DNA of 64,000 nucleotides from Verrucomicrobiota bacterium (GCA_017301975.1 JAFLEI010000012.1:62001-126000), one strand, 5' to 3'. Numbered from the stretch's first letter, positions 34,362 to 44,243 are shown. The notes: generated by a model from the letters alone, not told the origin. Made by a program: numbers and translations.

Positions 34362-34432
34362 GATGGGGAATATTTACGTCTTGCGAAGAGATGTCGTTGT
34401 GATTCGTCCTGCATTCCTTGGGCGGGCGTATG

Positions 34433-35689
34433 TCATGGCCAGATTGCAAGGATGGCCGCGCCCCCGGCCACCGAAAGCAGCAGGCCGAGCAATGCGGGCT
34501 TGATGTAGGCACGTGAGCCGAGGGCGACGACGAAGATCATTTTGAAACACAAATTCGCCATGCCGCCGATGAGGATCATGCGCCAGGCGACCGATGTTTC
34601 GAGATGGCCGGTGGTGACGAGGCGTGAAGTGGAAAGCGTGATGGCGGACATGTCCGGCAGGCCGGAAAGAAACGCTGCTACGTAGAGCCCGGCTGAACTG
34701 CTGTGCTGGCGCGTGTAGGCCACCAGGACCAGAACCAGCGCGTACAGCAGCCCGAGGACGACCGCATTCTTCATTTCAGACGGCGGGTGCTCGTCCACCG
34801 GCTGGGTGTCGGCCTTTTCTGCGAGCCGATGTGCGACGGCCGCGATCAGCCCCACCCAGAACATCATGGCAACCAAGGGCGGCAGCAGTTCCCGGATATG
34901 ATCTGAGGCGACAATCACCACCTCCGCCAGCAGCCGTATAAAAGCCACGGCGGAGGCGATCAATGCCATCGCCGCGAGCGACAGCTCTCCCTGCCGGGCA
35001 AGTTTGCTGCGCCGCGCGCTGCTGGCCATGGTTGCCGTGCTGGAGACCAGTCCGCCAAGAACACCCGCCACGACCGCCCCTTTGGAGCCGCCAAAATATT
35101 TTTCAGCCATGTAAGCGGCAAGGCTGATGCCCACGATGAGCACCACAATGAGCCAGATGGCAAAAGGATTGAGCACTCCAAGATAACCCATCTCTCGGTT
35201 CGGCAGCGCCGGAAGAATGACCAGCCCTACCAAAACGAGGCGCACGATTTCACGCAGATCATCCTCCCCGAAATGCCGGACCATGGTGTGCAGCGCCTTT
35301 TTGCTCTGAAGCAGCGCCATGACGCCGCCGGCGATCATGACGGCGAGAAGCCGCTCTCCGTGCATGGTGATGATGCCGGTGGCAAACATCACCAGCATCG
35401 CCATTTCCGTGGCAAGGCCGGAAGCCGGTTCGCGATTGGCCTGCCGAAGCCAGCTGCCAAGCGCCACAATACAGGCAAACGTGATGAACCCTGAGGCAAT
35501 CACCCAGCTGCCGTAAGCCGCGCCCAGCAGGCCGGTCAGAGCGCCAAAGAGCGTCAGCAGGGCAAAGGTGCGGATCCCGGCGATGCGATTCTGCACCCAT
35601 TCGCGCTGCAAACCGACGAGCAGCCCCAGCCCGATGGCGGTGCCGAGAGATTGCAGCAGTTCCGAGGTTTCGGGCAGAGGGGTTGGCAT
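34433..35689 (-). CDS. MgtC/SapB-DUF4010 membrane protein
   Basis: 418 residues, about 12 hydrophobic segments. The N-terminal part (GTAIGLGLLVGLQREWVQ, AGIRTFALLTLFGALTG) is the MgtC/SapB domain with its conserved R-E-W motif. The C-terminal half (AALNREMGY..., GGLVSSTATMASSARRS, FLSGLPDMSAITLSTSRL) is DUF4010. Inner-membrane protein of unknown transport role. Located between cbpA and divergent hisC. Confidence 0.85.
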   Translation of the reverse strand: MPTPLPETSELLQSLGTAIGLGLLVGLQREWVQNRIAGIRTFALLTLFGALTGLLGAAYGSWVIASGFITFACIVALGSWLRQANREPASGLATEMAMLVMFATGIITMHGERLLAVMIAGGVMALLQSKKALHTMVRHFGEDDLREIVRLVLVGLVILPALPNREMGYLGVLNPFAIWLIVVLIVGISLAAYMAEKYFGGSKGAVVAGVLGGLVSSTATMASSARRSKLARQGELSLAAMALIASAVAFIRLLAEVVIVASDHIRELLPPLVAMMFWVGLIAAVAHRLAEKADTQPVDEHPPSEMKNAVVLGLLYALVLVLVAYTRQHSSSAGLYVAAFLSGLPDMSAITLSTSRLVTTGHLETSVAWRMILIGGMANLCFKMIFVVALGSRAYIKPALLGLLLSVAGGAAILAIWP

Positions 35690-35778
35690 GGCGGATATAA
35701 CGAAGTCTCAGGGAGACTTTACACGGACTTGCCATCGTCGCCATCCCAGTCCAAGAAAAGGGCTCCAAGCCACCCACC

Positions 35779-36873
35779 ATGTCCATCTGGAATTACGCCA
35801 ACCCACAGCTCAAAGACCTCGTCGCCTACGAACCCGGGAAACCCATCGAGGATGTGGCCCGTGAACGCGGCCTGAAGCCGGAGGACATCATCAAGCTTGC
35901 CTCCAACGAGAATCCTCTCGGGCCGTCGCCCAAGGCCATTCTGGCGATGCAGGAAGCCGTCAAGGAGGTGAACATCTATCCGGACGGCGCCTCGTGGAAG
36001 CTGCGCAACGCACTCGCGGAAAAATTGGGCCTGGAAATGGGCAACATCATCATGGGCTGCGGCTCCAATGAAGTCATCGAGTTCATCGGCCACGCCTTCC
36101 TCAAGCCGGGGGACAACATCATCACCGCCGAGCACGCCTTCCTTGTTTACAAACTCATGGCCAAGGTGTTTGGCGCCGACACCATTGAAGTGCCAGACCC
36201 TGGCTACGTGCATGATCTTGATGCGATGGCCGCCGCGATCACGCCGAACACCAAGGAGGTGTTCATCGCCAATCCGAACAACCCCACGGGCACGCTCGTC
36301 ACCCAGGAGCAGATTGATCGTTTCATGGCCAAGGTGCCTGAGCATGTCGTCGTCGTGTTCGACGAGGCCTACTATGAGTTCCTCGACAATCCGCCGGACA
36401 CGCTCAAGTACGTGCGTGAAGGGCGCAATGTCATCTTGCTGCGCACCTTCTCGAAGATCCAGGGGCTTGCGGGTACACGCGTCGGTTACGGCATCGCCAA
36501 CAAGGAGCTCATCGATGTGCTTCAGCGCACACGGCAGCCCTTCAATCTGAACTCCATCGCCCAGGCGGGTGCGCTGGCCGGACTGCTCGACGAAGAGCAC
36601 CAGAACAAGACCAAGGCCATCACGGATGAAGGCCGCACCTACTTGCAGCGGCAGTTTGGCGACATGGGACTCGAATACATCCCCAGCTTCGCCAACTTCG
36701 TCCTCGTCAAAGTCGGCGATGGCAATGCCGTCTTCAAGGCCATGATGGACAAGGGCGTCATCGTCCGCGCCATGGCCGCCTACAAGCTCCCCGAATGGGT
36801 GCGCATCAGCATCGGCACCATGCCGCAGAACGAGCGCTGCATCGAGGTGCTGAAGCAGGTGCTCGGAAAATAG
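35779..36873 (+). CDS. hisC: Histidinol-phosphate aminotransferase
   Basis: 364 residues, full length. PLP enzyme of class I/II: KLASNENPLGPSPKAI at the N-terminus, ANPNNPTGT, VFDEAYYEF, and the Schiff-base lysine K226 in RTFSKIQGLAGTRVGYG. Makes L-histidinol phosphate, and in many bacteria the same enzyme can also transaminate aromatic acids. It stands alone, with no other his genes nearby. The start is preceded by CCACC, not a Shine-Dalgarno sequence. Confidence 0.93.
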   Translation: MSIWNYANPQLKDLVAYEPGKPIEDVARERGLKPEDIIKLASNENPLGPSPKAILAMQEAVKEVNIYPDGASWKLRNALAEKLGLEMGNIIMGCGSNEVIEFIGHAFLKPGDNIITAEHAFLVYKLMAKVFGADTIEVPDPGYVHDLDAMAAAITPNTKEVFIANPNNPTGTLVTQEQIDRFMAKVPEHVVVVFDEAYYEFLDNPPDTLKYVREGRNVILLRTFSKIQGLAGTRVGYGIANKELIDVLQRTRQPFNLNSIAQAGALAGLLDEEHQNKTKAITDEGRTYLQRQFGDMGLEYIPSFANFVLVKVGDGNAVFKAMMDKGVIVRAMAAYKLPEWVRISIGTMPQNERCIEVLKQVLGK

Positions 36874-36911
36874 CAGCTTGTCAGCCGCTGGGGGTGAAGG
36901 TAAATATCCGC

Positions 36912-37400
36912 ATGAGCACTTGGGCTGAAATTTGTGAGGACAAGTCCCTGCGGGACCTGCCGTACAAGATCGAAACCAACCGCTATGATCAAATCGTCAT
37001 GAGTCCCGCCTCAGCTTGGCATAGTGATTATCAGGGGGAAATCGGCTTCACTCTGAAACGACTCATGCCCGAGGGGAGAATTCTATCCGAGGCTGCCATT
37101 CAGACTGCCGATGGTATCAAAGTGGCGGATGTCGCATGGATCAGCCGCGAGCGCTTTTCTCCACACCGCCGAGAAGCGAGCCTTCCCATTGCCCCCGAAA
37201 TCTGTGTGGAGGTCGTCTCACCAGGAAATCATCGTTTCGAGGTGGCGGAGAAACTACGGCTTTATTTCGCCAGCGGAGCCGAAGAAGTGTGGATGTGTGA
37301 CAGGGAGGGGCGCATGGAGTTCTATTTGCGCGATGGCACGGATCCCGTGGCACAATCACGCCTCTGCCCTGCTTTTCCCTCGCGCATCGAGTGGGAGTGA
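36912..37400 (+). CDS. Uma2-family (DUF820) putative nuclease
   Basis: 162 residues from ATG 36912. The PD-(D/E)XK-like core is visible as VADVAWIS and PEICVEVVSPGNHRFEVAEKLRLY, then EVWMCDREGRMEFY. Uma2 proteins are numerous in cyanobacteria and Verrucomicrobiota, often as strays. A weak Shine-Dalgarno-like GAAGG lies upstream. Role unknown. Confidence 0.85.
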   Translation: MSTWAEICEDKSLRDLPYKIETNRYDQIVMSPASAWHSDYQGEIGFTLKRLMPEGRILSEAAIQTADGIKVADVAWISRERFSPHRREASLPIAPEICVEVVSPGNHRFEVAEKLRLYFASGAEEVWMCDREGRMEFYLRDGTDPVAQSRLCPAFPSRIEWE

Positions 37401-37480
37401 TCTTGAACGTTCAGGCGTCTTTTCACCGTGTCGGTGTGAACGGAAACTTGTGAACGAAGCAAATGCGGTTTGAATGCCGC

Positions 37481-39013
37481 ATGAAGCTGAATCTGTTGTC
37501 ATTAAAGGTCACATGCATGACTTGTGTGCTGGCGGGCTGTCTTCCTGGAATGGTCTTGGCCCAGGTGGAAACAGTGAAGCCTGCGATTCCCACCATTGAG
37601 CCCGGACTGGAGCAGGCGGTGAAGTGGCCCTGGCAGGTGGAGCCTTCGGATGCCGCTGGCTGGGGCCTGCCGGTGGATGTGCCTGTGGAAGCTTCTGCGG
37701 CAAAGCCCGGTGCTCAGTCCACGCCTGGAACTGGGGCCCAAATGACGCCTGCAATCAAGGTCGCTCCCCAAGGTCCACCCGCAGCGATGATCGAACACCT
37801 GGTGGTGAAGGGGGATTCGCTCACCAAGATCGCGCATGGCAACGGCGTGACGGTGGACCAGCTCAGGATTTTCAATGATCTGAAGAACGACCGGATTGTC
37901 ATCGGGCAGGTGGTCAAAGTTCCTGGAGCGAGTGACATCAAGGCCATGGTCGATGCCGCAGTGACTGCCGAAAAGGCCGCGGCCAAAGACCCGCCCAAGG
38001 CGAAGCCTAAAAAAGCACCCACGCCCGTGAAGGAAGAGGCTCCGGTATTGATCGCCACCAAACCCCACCGTGCGCTGCCACCTGCCGCTTGGGGAGCTGC
38101 GTCTTTGGTGCTCATCCAGTCTTTTCTGGACCGGCAGGGATTCACCATCGGTCCGATCGATGGCACGGCGGGCCCGATGTATGACGCGGCGTACAAGGCT
38201 TTTGAAAAAGCACATCCCGGAGAGCTGCACACTCCCGAAGGCCAGCCCTCCGCAGCCATGAAAGCCATCGGCGGTCCTTACGTCGAATATGTGCTCACGG
38301 CAGCCGACATGCGCTGGATTTCACCTCATCCGGGCAGCGCGGCCACAGGCAAGTCGAAAAGCAAGGCTGCGGAGCCACCACCCACGTTTGAAGAACTGAC
38401 TCATGAGACTTTCATGGCCTACCGCACCGGCTGGGAATTTGTGGCCGAACGCTTTCATGCCGCCGAGTCGTTCCTGCGTCATATCAATCCCGGCGTCAAA
38501 AACGCCAATGTGCCCGGTGCGGTGTTTCTGGTGCCGAATGTGGTGCCGTTCGAAATTGAAAATGCGCTGGCGGAGCCCCTTCAGCCTGCCGCCGATCCTG
38601 CGGCCCCCATTTCCGCCAGCATGCTGGGAGTGAGCCGCCTGATCATTCGTCGCGGAGATGCTGTCATTGCCAGCATGCCGGTGTCAGCGGCACGCCCCGG
38701 ATTGCATGGGCGCAAGACGTGGAAGATTCTTGATGTCGTTGCGCGTCCGCATCTTTCCAGCACGGGTGATCCTGCCGCACCCATGACGGTGCCCTATCGG
38801 CTGTCTGCGGGCCCGAACAATCCGGTGGGCATTGTCTGGATCAATCTGGCCAAGGGCGGTGATCCGAAACCGCTGCCCTACGGTCTTCACGGCACCAGCA
38901 TCCCAGGAACCATGATGAAGCAGGAGAGCATCGGCGGCTTTCGCATGACGAACTGGGATATCGCGCGCGCTGTGCGCCTGCTGCCCGCAGGCACGGAATT
39001 GAAGTGGGAGTGA
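37481..39013 (+). CDS. LysM and L,D-transpeptidase-like protein lacking the catalytic Cys
   Basis: 510 residues from ATG 37481 (six more codons possible). Secretion signal ends in VLAGC, a possible lipobox, or in VLAQ. A LysM domain follows (HLVVKGDSLTKIAHGNGVTV), then a Pro/Lys linker, a peptidoglycan-binding-like segment (IQSFLDRQGFTIGPIDGT), and a YkuD-type C-terminus (GPNNPVGIVWINL...GLHGT). Where active enzymes have S-H-G-C-x-R, this one has S-I-G-G-F-R, with Gly at residue 486. The gene at 40676 aligns without gaps and keeps the HGC. Likely a binding or regulatory protein, or a pseudoenzyme. Confidence 0.85.
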   Translation: MKLNLLSLKVTCMTCVLAGCLPGMVLAQVETVKPAIPTIEPGLEQAVKWPWQVEPSDAAGWGLPVDVPVEASAAKPGAQSTPGTGAQMTPAIKVAPQGPPAAMIEHLVVKGDSLTKIAHGNGVTVDQLRIFNDLKNDRIVIGQVVKVPGASDIKAMVDAAVTAEKAAAKDPPKAKPKKAPTPVKEEAPVLIATKPHRALPPAAWGAASLVLIQSFLDRQGFTIGPIDGTAGPMYDAAYKAFEKAHPGELHTPEGQPSAAMKAIGGPYVEYVLTAADMRWISPHPGSAATGKSKSKAAEPPPTFEELTHETFMAYRTGWEFVAERFHAAESFLRHINPGVKNANVPGAVFLVPNVVPFEIENALAEPLQPAADPAAPISASMLGVSRLIIRRGDAVIASMPVSAARPGLHGRKTWKILDVVARPHLSSTGDPAAPMTVPYRLSAGPNNPVGIVWINLAKGGDPKPLPYGLHGTSIPGTMMKQESIGGFRMTNWDIARAVRLLPAGTELKWE

Positions 39014-39022
39014 GCCACTGGA

Positions 39023-39763
39023 TCAACGATTCACACGGCGTCTGCGGATGGCGAGAACATCCCGCGCCATGCGGAAGGAATCGCGGATCAAATGCACATG
39101 CCCGCCGGGAGTTTCATGCCAGGCGATGGAGGTCTCCTCAAATTCACAGCCGCTGTCATGCAGGGCGGCGAGCAGCTCAACATCAAAGGCAAAGCCATGA
39201 ATGCGCAGAGTGGGCGCGATGCGCTGGTACGCAGTGCGCGGCACGAACTTGAGACCGCACTGGCTGTCGTGAATGGGGATGCGCAGCAAGGTGGCCACCA
39301 GAGTGCCGAAGATACGGCCCATGAGCCGGCGCTTCCATTGCCGCTGCACCTTGGAACTGGTTTGATCCCAGCGGGAGGCAAACACCGCTGTCAGCGGGGC
39401 AGGTTGCAGGCGGACGCGGCGGATGAGATTGGCGACTTCGGTGGCGGAGCAGGAGCCGTCTGCATCCACGAAAGCGAGCCAGTCCACGGGACGTGCCTGA
39501 TCCCAGCCGGCATACACGGCACCGCCTTTGCCCAGATTTTGAGGCAGAAACACAGGGGGAAGAAGATGCTCGTTCTGCCGGCACAGCGGGACAATGATGT
39601 CGCGCATGCGTGCAATCTCCGCCGCGTCCGAGCCGTCTTCCACCACCTGGATGGTCACGCCGCCAAGTTCACGCGTCACGGCGCACAGTTCCTTGAGGAA
39701 CGGCTCGATGCGCCCGCTTTCCTGATAGCAGGGGATCACGAGATGAACGGTGGCGGGTGGCAT
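39023..39763 (-). CDS. GT2 glycosyltransferase, dolichyl/polyprenyl-phosphate type
   Basis: 246 residues. VHLVIPCYQESGRIEPFL, LGKGGAVYAGW, and the metal-binding LAFVDADGSCSA place it in the ALG5/DPM1-like branch of GT2, which loads a sugar onto a polyprenyl phosphate. No C-terminal transmembrane domains are present. HDSQCGLKFVPR is a family motif. It converges with the L,D-transpeptidase-like gene. Confidence 0.85.
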   Translation of the reverse strand: MPPATVHLVIPCYQESGRIEPFLKELCAVTRELGGVTIQVVEDGSDAAEIARMRDIIVPLCRQNEHLLPPVFLPQNLGKGGAVYAGWDQARPVDWLAFVDADGSCSATEVANLIRRVRLQPAPLTAVFASRWDQTSSKVQRQWKRRLMGRIFGTLVATLLRIPIHDSQCGLKFVPRTAYQRIAPTLRIHGFAFDVELLAALHDSGCEFEETSIAWHETPGGHVHLIRDSFRMARDVLAIRRRRVNR

Positions 39764-39907
39764 GAAAGGACGGAGGCCTGATGTTCAGCGGAAAGCGTGG
39801 GCGGTAAAAGCTAAATCCGTAAAGGCCGGGCAACTTTTAGTACGGTTGCGAGGGTCTGGTATTGCAGAGCGTGCGGGTTCTGTGCCTTTATCAAGGGCTC
39901 CTCCACC

Positions 39908-40666
39908 ATGCGTTTTCCGCACTTCATTTTCGCGCTGCTGCTGGTGCTGCCTGCATGCAGCTCGACCAATCGCATGCTCAAGGCGGGACCCGTGGCGCTG
40001 TCGCCCTTTTTTGAGCAGCCCTGGCTGGCGCAGGATGCGCGTGAACAGCTGGGTTTTCAAAAAATATGGACCACTCCAGATCCGCATCTGCTCGCGCAGG
40101 GAAAGGCGAAGCGGAAACTCTTCATCGCTCCAGTGACGCTGCATTATCTGCGTCCGCTCAACCGGGCCTTTTCTTCCGGCGAGGTCGCATGGGGCGGCGT
40201 GCAGCGCCGGGAGGTGGATGTGGCGGTGCGCCTGCGTGAGGAGTTTGTGGCGGCTTTTCGTCATTCCCCTGCGCCCCTCTATCGCCTCGTGAATCAGCCG
40301 GGCAGGGATACGCTGACGCTGCAACTGGCGATCACCGAACTCAATCCCACCAGCCCCAAGGGAAATGCGGTCGTCACCGTGCTGAAGTTTGTGGTCACGC
40401 CGGTGATCGGACTGGCGGCCTATTTCACGAAGGGCAACATGGCCATCGAGGGCAAAGTGGTGGATTCCGCATCAGGCCGGGCCTTCTTCCAGTTTGCCGA
40501 CAATGAGAGCGACAAGCTGACGTTCATCAACCTGCGGGATTATCAGCCCTATGGCCATGCCATGAACACGATACATTACTGGGCCACGCAGTTTGAGCAG
40601 ATGACGCGTTCGCCTCGGGGCTGGAAAGTGAAGGACTCAGGCTCCATCACACTGCGACCCAACTGA
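39908..40666 (+). CDS. DUF3313-like lipoprotein
   Basis: 252 residues. Signal ends in LLLVLPACSS, a lipobox, so the mature protein is lipid-anchored. The body (LFIAPVTLHYLRPLN...LTLQLAITELNPTSP...VVTPVIGLAAYFTKGNMAIEGKVVD) matches the DUF3313 pattern known in several outer-membrane lipoproteins. Function unknown. The ATG is preceded by CCACC. Ends 9 bases before the converging gene at 40676. Confidence 0.75.
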   Translation: MRFPHFIFALLLVLPACSSTNRMLKAGPVALSPFFEQPWLAQDAREQLGFQKIWTTPDPHLLAQGKAKRKLFIAPVTLHYLRPLNRAFSSGEVAWGGVQRREVDVAVRLREEFVAAFRHSPAPLYRLVNQPGRDTLTLQLAITELNPTSPKGNAVVTVLKFVVTPVIGLAAYFTKGNMAIEGKVVDSASGRAFFQFADNESDKLTFINLRDYQPYGHAMNTIHYWATQFEQMTRSPRGWKVKDSGSITLRPN

Positions 40667-40675
40667 AAACACGGG

Positions 40676-41758
40676 TTACTTCCTGCCGAACAGCCGGGAG
40701 AAAAAGCCGCGTTTCGGCTCCGGTGGGGGCGGAGGAGGGGCCACCGGCTCCGCCTTGGCGATCACGGCAGGGCGAGGCTCAGGAGCTGGACCTTCAATGA
40801 TCACCGTCATGCCCTGGGTGATCTGCTTCACCAGACGCACCACATCCCAGTTCGCCGTGCGCATGCAGCCATGGCTGGAACTGCGTCCGATGCTCTGCGG
40901 CGAGTTGGTGCCGTGAATGCCGATGCCAGGACGGTTCAGGCCGATCCACATCACACCCACGGGATTGTTTGGGCCAATGGGCAGCTCGTAGTAATTGCTG
41001 CTGCGCACGCCGTACTCCAGCACGCTCTTGTCCCAGCGGAAAGTCGGCATTTGGGTGATGCCCAGGATGCGCCAGGTGCCGGGGGGCGTGGCCAGATGGC
41101 CGCTGCCGGGTGTGATGGGCAGGCTTGCGAGCAGCTTGTCCCCGTCCCACAGGCCCAGCACCTTTTCACGGGTGTCGATCTTGATCACGCGGGTGAGAAA
41201 CTCCGGCACTTCTGGAAGCTTTGGCACTTCCGTGAGTCCCTCGATCAGGAACGGCTGGACCGTGGGCACCTTCACCACGTCTCCCGGCTTGAGCGCCCCC
41301 ATCTTCAGGGGCTTGTTGATAAACTCCAGCATGTCCGGCGCGCTGTGGAAGCGCTCGGTCAGGAACTCCAGCAGCGAATCGTAGGGCAGGTATTTCTTTT
41401 TGCTCTGCGCGGACGGCTGGCTGGGCAGATCACCCACAAATTTGAGGTCCTCTTCGCGGATCGTGTAGGTGGTGTAGATTTCCCCCACACTGGACAGGTC
41501 CAGCGTGCAGTCCGCGACTTCTGTCTCCGGCAGGCCATGGGCGTGCTGGTAGCGCTTGAGGGCCTTCGTGGTAAACTCACCCGGACGGCCGTCCAGTTTG
41601 CCGGGGCCAAAGAGCTGCGTGTCCAGAAAGATCTGCAGCCGCAGAATGTCATCAATGGGTTCCGGGGCCTTGGGCAGCGGATCAGGAATGTTCAGCGCTG
41701 ATGCGGAGAGGCAGGCGAGAAAGAGCAGGGGGAGAAGACGGAAAAGCGGAAAGGGCAT
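40676..41758 (-). CDS. L,D-transpeptidase (YkuD/ErfK family)
   Basis: 360 residues from ATG 41758; the longer frame (to 41890) lacks a signal at its start. Signal peptide FPLFRLLPLLFLACLSASA, an N-terminal peptidoglycan-binding part (RLQIFLDTQLFGPGKLDG), then the YkuD domain with IGIHGTN and catalytic SSSHGCMR (Cys298, codon 40865-40867). It makes 3-3 crosslinks in peptidoglycan or anchors proteins. C-terminus is proline-rich (PPPPPPEPKRGFF). Intact counterpart of the altered copy at 37481. Confidence 0.9.
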   Translation of the reverse strand: MPFPLFRLLPLLFLACLSASALNIPDPLPKAPEPIDDILRLQIFLDTQLFGPGKLDGRPGEFTTKALKRYQHAHGLPETEVADCTLDLSSVGEIYTTYTIREEDLKFVGDLPSQPSAQSKKKYLPYDSLLEFLTERFHSAPDMLEFINKPLKMGALKPGDVVKVPTVQPFLIEGLTEVPKLPEVPEFLTRVIKIDTREKVLGLWDGDKLLASLPITPGSGHLATPPGTWRILGITQMPTFRWDKSVLEYGVRSSNYYELPIGPNNPVGVMWIGLNRPGIGIHGTNSPQSIGRSSSHGCMRTANWDVVRLVKQITQGMTVIIEGPAPEPRPAVIAKAEPVAPPPPPPEPKRGFFSRLFGRK

Positions 41759-41979
41759 GGGAAATTGAAGGGCCTTGCAGCACTGCGGCGGCCTGTTGTG
41801 GATGTGAGCGCTACAAAAAGAATGGAGTCGTACAAGACTGCAAGTGAAGATACGCAGCTCAAAAATAAACACGTGCAAGAAAGCTGCCATGCCAGAATCC
41901 TATCGTTCATCGCCAATGACGATTGCTCCAAGGATTTTGGTTCTGGGGTGATGGCAGGGCGTCGAATTTTGGATGCGCT

Positions 41980-43248
41980 TCACACCCGCACCTGCCCGTT
42001 CCCATCCACGAGATATTTGTAGCTGCACAGCTCAGCCAGGCCCATCGGCCCGCGCGCATGCAGCTTGTCGGTCGAGATCCCGATTTCGGCGCCGAAGCCA
42101 AATTCACCGCCGTCATTGAATCTCGTGCTGGCATTGTGCAGAACGACGGCGCTGTCCACCTCATGCTGAAAGCGTTCCGCAGCGGCGCGGTCTCGGGTGA
42201 TGATGCTGTCGGTGTGATGAGAGCCGTAGCGATTGATATGCGCGATGGCTTCGTCCAAACCGCTGACGGTTTTCACGGCGAGGATGAGGTCGAGGTATTC
42301 GGTGCTCCAGTCCTCCGCCTTCGCCGGATGAGCTTCCACGCCGAGGTGCATCCGTGCCGTTTCATCCGCATGAATTTCCACTTTGGCTTCGGCAAGACGC
42401 TGGCCCACGAGCGGATAAAACGTGGCGGCAAGGTCCTCATGAACAAGGATGGTTTCCAGCGCGTTGCACACGCCGGGTTTCTGGCACTTGCTGTTGACGA
42501 TGATGTTCGCCGCCATGTCGAGATCCGCATCCACGTGTACATAGACGTGGCATACACCGTCGTAGTGTTTGATGACCGGCATGCGCGCCGTGGCCACGAC
42601 TTTTTCGATCAGTCCTTTGCCGCCACGGGGAATGATGAGGTCGAGGTACTGGTCCATCTGCGCCATGTGCTCGACGCTGGCTCGGTCGGTGAAGGGGATG
42701 AGTTGGATGCTGTCAGGCGGGAGTCCGGCGCGCTCTCCCCCGGCCTGGAGGGCGGCGGCAAGCGCGCGATTGCTGTCGATGGCCTCGCTGCCCCCGCGCA
42801 GGATGGTGGCATTGCCGGTTTTAAAGCAAAGAGAGGCAGCGTCCGTGGTGACATTCGGGCGTGACTCGAAAATGATGCCGATGACACCGATGGGCACGCG
42901 CACCTTGCGAATGTGGAGGCCATTGGGGCGCGTCCAGTCGGTGAGCTTTTCTCCCACGGGATCGGGAAGCAGAGCCACTTCGCGCACGGCATCCGCCACG
43001 GCTTTCAAACGTTTGGGGTCCAGCGTGAGACGGTCGATCATCGCCTTGCTCAGCCCATTTTGCTCCGCTCGCGCGAGATCCAGCGCATTGGCGGACAGGA
43101 TGGCATCCTGCCGTGCCATGATCTCGTCAGCCATGGCTGCGAGGATGGCGTTCTTCTGCTCGGAGGTCAGCTTGACCAGGGCATAGGAGGCGGCGCGGGC
43201 ACGGCGGCCCATGTCGAGGATGGCGGACTTGATTTCGGAATCGGTCAT
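41980..43248 (-). CDS. proA: Glutamate-5-semialdehyde dehydrogenase
   Basis: 422 residues, full length from ATG 43248. Reduces glutamyl-5-phosphate in proline synthesis. Visible family motifs: RVPIGVIGIIFESRPNVT, SLCFKTGNATILRGG, and the catalytic cysteine (about residue 261) in KPGVCNALE. ALDH fold. The partner proB is not adjacent. The 221 bases between its stop and the 41758 start show no gene. Confidence 0.96.
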   Translation of the reverse strand: MTDSEIKSAILDMGRRARAASYALVKLTSEQKNAILAAMADEIMARQDAILSANALDLARAEQNGLSKAMIDRLTLDPKRLKAVADAVREVALLPDPVGEKLTDWTRPNGLHIRKVRVPIGVIGIIFESRPNVTTDAASLCFKTGNATILRGGSEAIDSNRALAAALQAGGERAGLPPDSIQLIPFTDRASVEHMAQMDQYLDLIIPRGGKGLIEKVVATARMPVIKHYDGVCHVYVHVDADLDMAANIIVNSKCQKPGVCNALETILVHEDLAATFYPLVGQRLAEAKVEIHADETARMHLGVEAHPAKAEDWSTEYLDLILAVKTVSGLDEAIAHINRYGSHHTDSIITRDRAAAERFQHEVDSAVVLHNASTRFNDGGEFGFGAEIGISTDKLHARGPMGLAELCSYKYLVDGNGQVRV

Positions 43249-43319
43249 TGCGGAAAAGGGGAAGCCGGGACGTTGGCACTGCCGGGGCGGATCAGCAACC
43301 ACGACGGTTGCCTCCGGGC

Positions 43320-44243
43320 TCACCTGGAAGGAACGGCGCCCTCAGGGATTTGGACGTCTTTGCCGAGCAGATGACGAGCAATGAAGTCGTTCATCCGTTC
43401 TACCAGCGGGCCGCTAAGAAAAACATGGCCTCCATCGGTGCCCGTCAGAAGGGTGGCCGGAACGTGTGCCGCTTTGAGGGCGGTGGCAAACTCCGTGGCT
43501 TGGGCGTAAGGGACGAGGTTGTCCTTGTTCCCATGGATGAGGAGGAATGGGGCGTCGTCCGGGGTGATGTAGGTCACCGGAGAGGCCTTCCGCGCCTCTT
43601 CCTGGCGGTCTTTGAGCGGGCCGCCGATGAGTCTGGCCAGGGCGCCGTGGGGATCATTGGGATCGATGATGCTGCCCTTGCCGCCGAAGGTGAGAAAATC
43701 CGAGGGGCCGCAGAAGTCGAGCACGCAGGAGACGCGGCTGCTTTGGTCCAGATGTTTTCCCAGATCTCCTTCGAGCTCCTTCACCCCGGCGGTGACTCCG
43801 AGCATGCTGACAAGGTGCCCGCCAGCGGAGATGCCGAAGACGGCGATCTTGTCGGCATCGAGATGGTATTCCTGCGCATGGGCACGCAGCCAGCGGATGG
43901 CGGCTTTGCAGTCATGAATCTGCGCAGGCCAGGGCGCCTGCTGGGTGAGGCGGTAATTGAGACTGGCCCCCGCATAGGGCGTGCCGCCCTGGATCAGGCC
44001 CGTGAGCACATTCGCCTCGTCTTTGCTGCCAGCCTCCCAGCCGCCACCGTGGACGTAAACAACCAGCGGGTGCGGCTTTTCCGAGCCGGCCTGAGGCAGG
44101 TAAAGATCCAGCTTCTGGCGCGGATCGCCGGAGCCGACATAATCGAGGTCCCGCACCGCCCGGAAACCAGCAGGGGGAGCCGAACCCTTCTGGCATTGGG
44201 CCAGCAGGGGGAAGCCGAGGGCCAGGAGAAACAAATAGCGCAT
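43320..44243 (-). CDS. Secreted alpha/beta-hydrolase (esterase/lipase, BD-FAE type)
   Basis: 307 residues from ATG 44243. Signal peptide MRYLFLLALGFPLLAQCQ, which contains a possible lipobox. Oxyanion motif YVHGGGWEAGS and nucleophile elbow FGISAGGHLVSML, as in hormone-sensitive-lipase and BD-FAE esterases. Late LIHGNKDNLVPY and GGHVF supply Asp and His. Probably removes acyl groups from plant-type polysaccharides. Transcribed away from the 44357 gene. Confidence 0.85.
   Translation of the reverse strand: MRYLFLLALGFPLLAQCQKGSAPPAGFRAVRDLDYVGSGDPRQKLDLYLPQAGSEKPHPLVVYVHGGGWEAGSKDEANVLTGLIQGGTPYAGASLNYRLTQQAPWPAQIHDCKAAIRWLRAHAQEYHLDADKIAVFGISAGGHLVSMLGVTAGVKELEGDLGKHLDQSSRVSCVLDFCGPSDFLTFGGKGSIIDPNDPHGALARLIGGPLKDRQEEARKASPVTYITPDDAPFLLIHGNKDNLVPYAQATEFATALKAAHVPATLLTGTDGGHVFLSGPLVERMNDFIARHLLGKDVQIPEGAVPSR

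Noticed and set aside
41759..41890. Longer start for the L,D-transpeptidase at 40676
   Set aside because: The extra 44 residues lack a signal peptide at the front and the real signal begins at ATG 41758.
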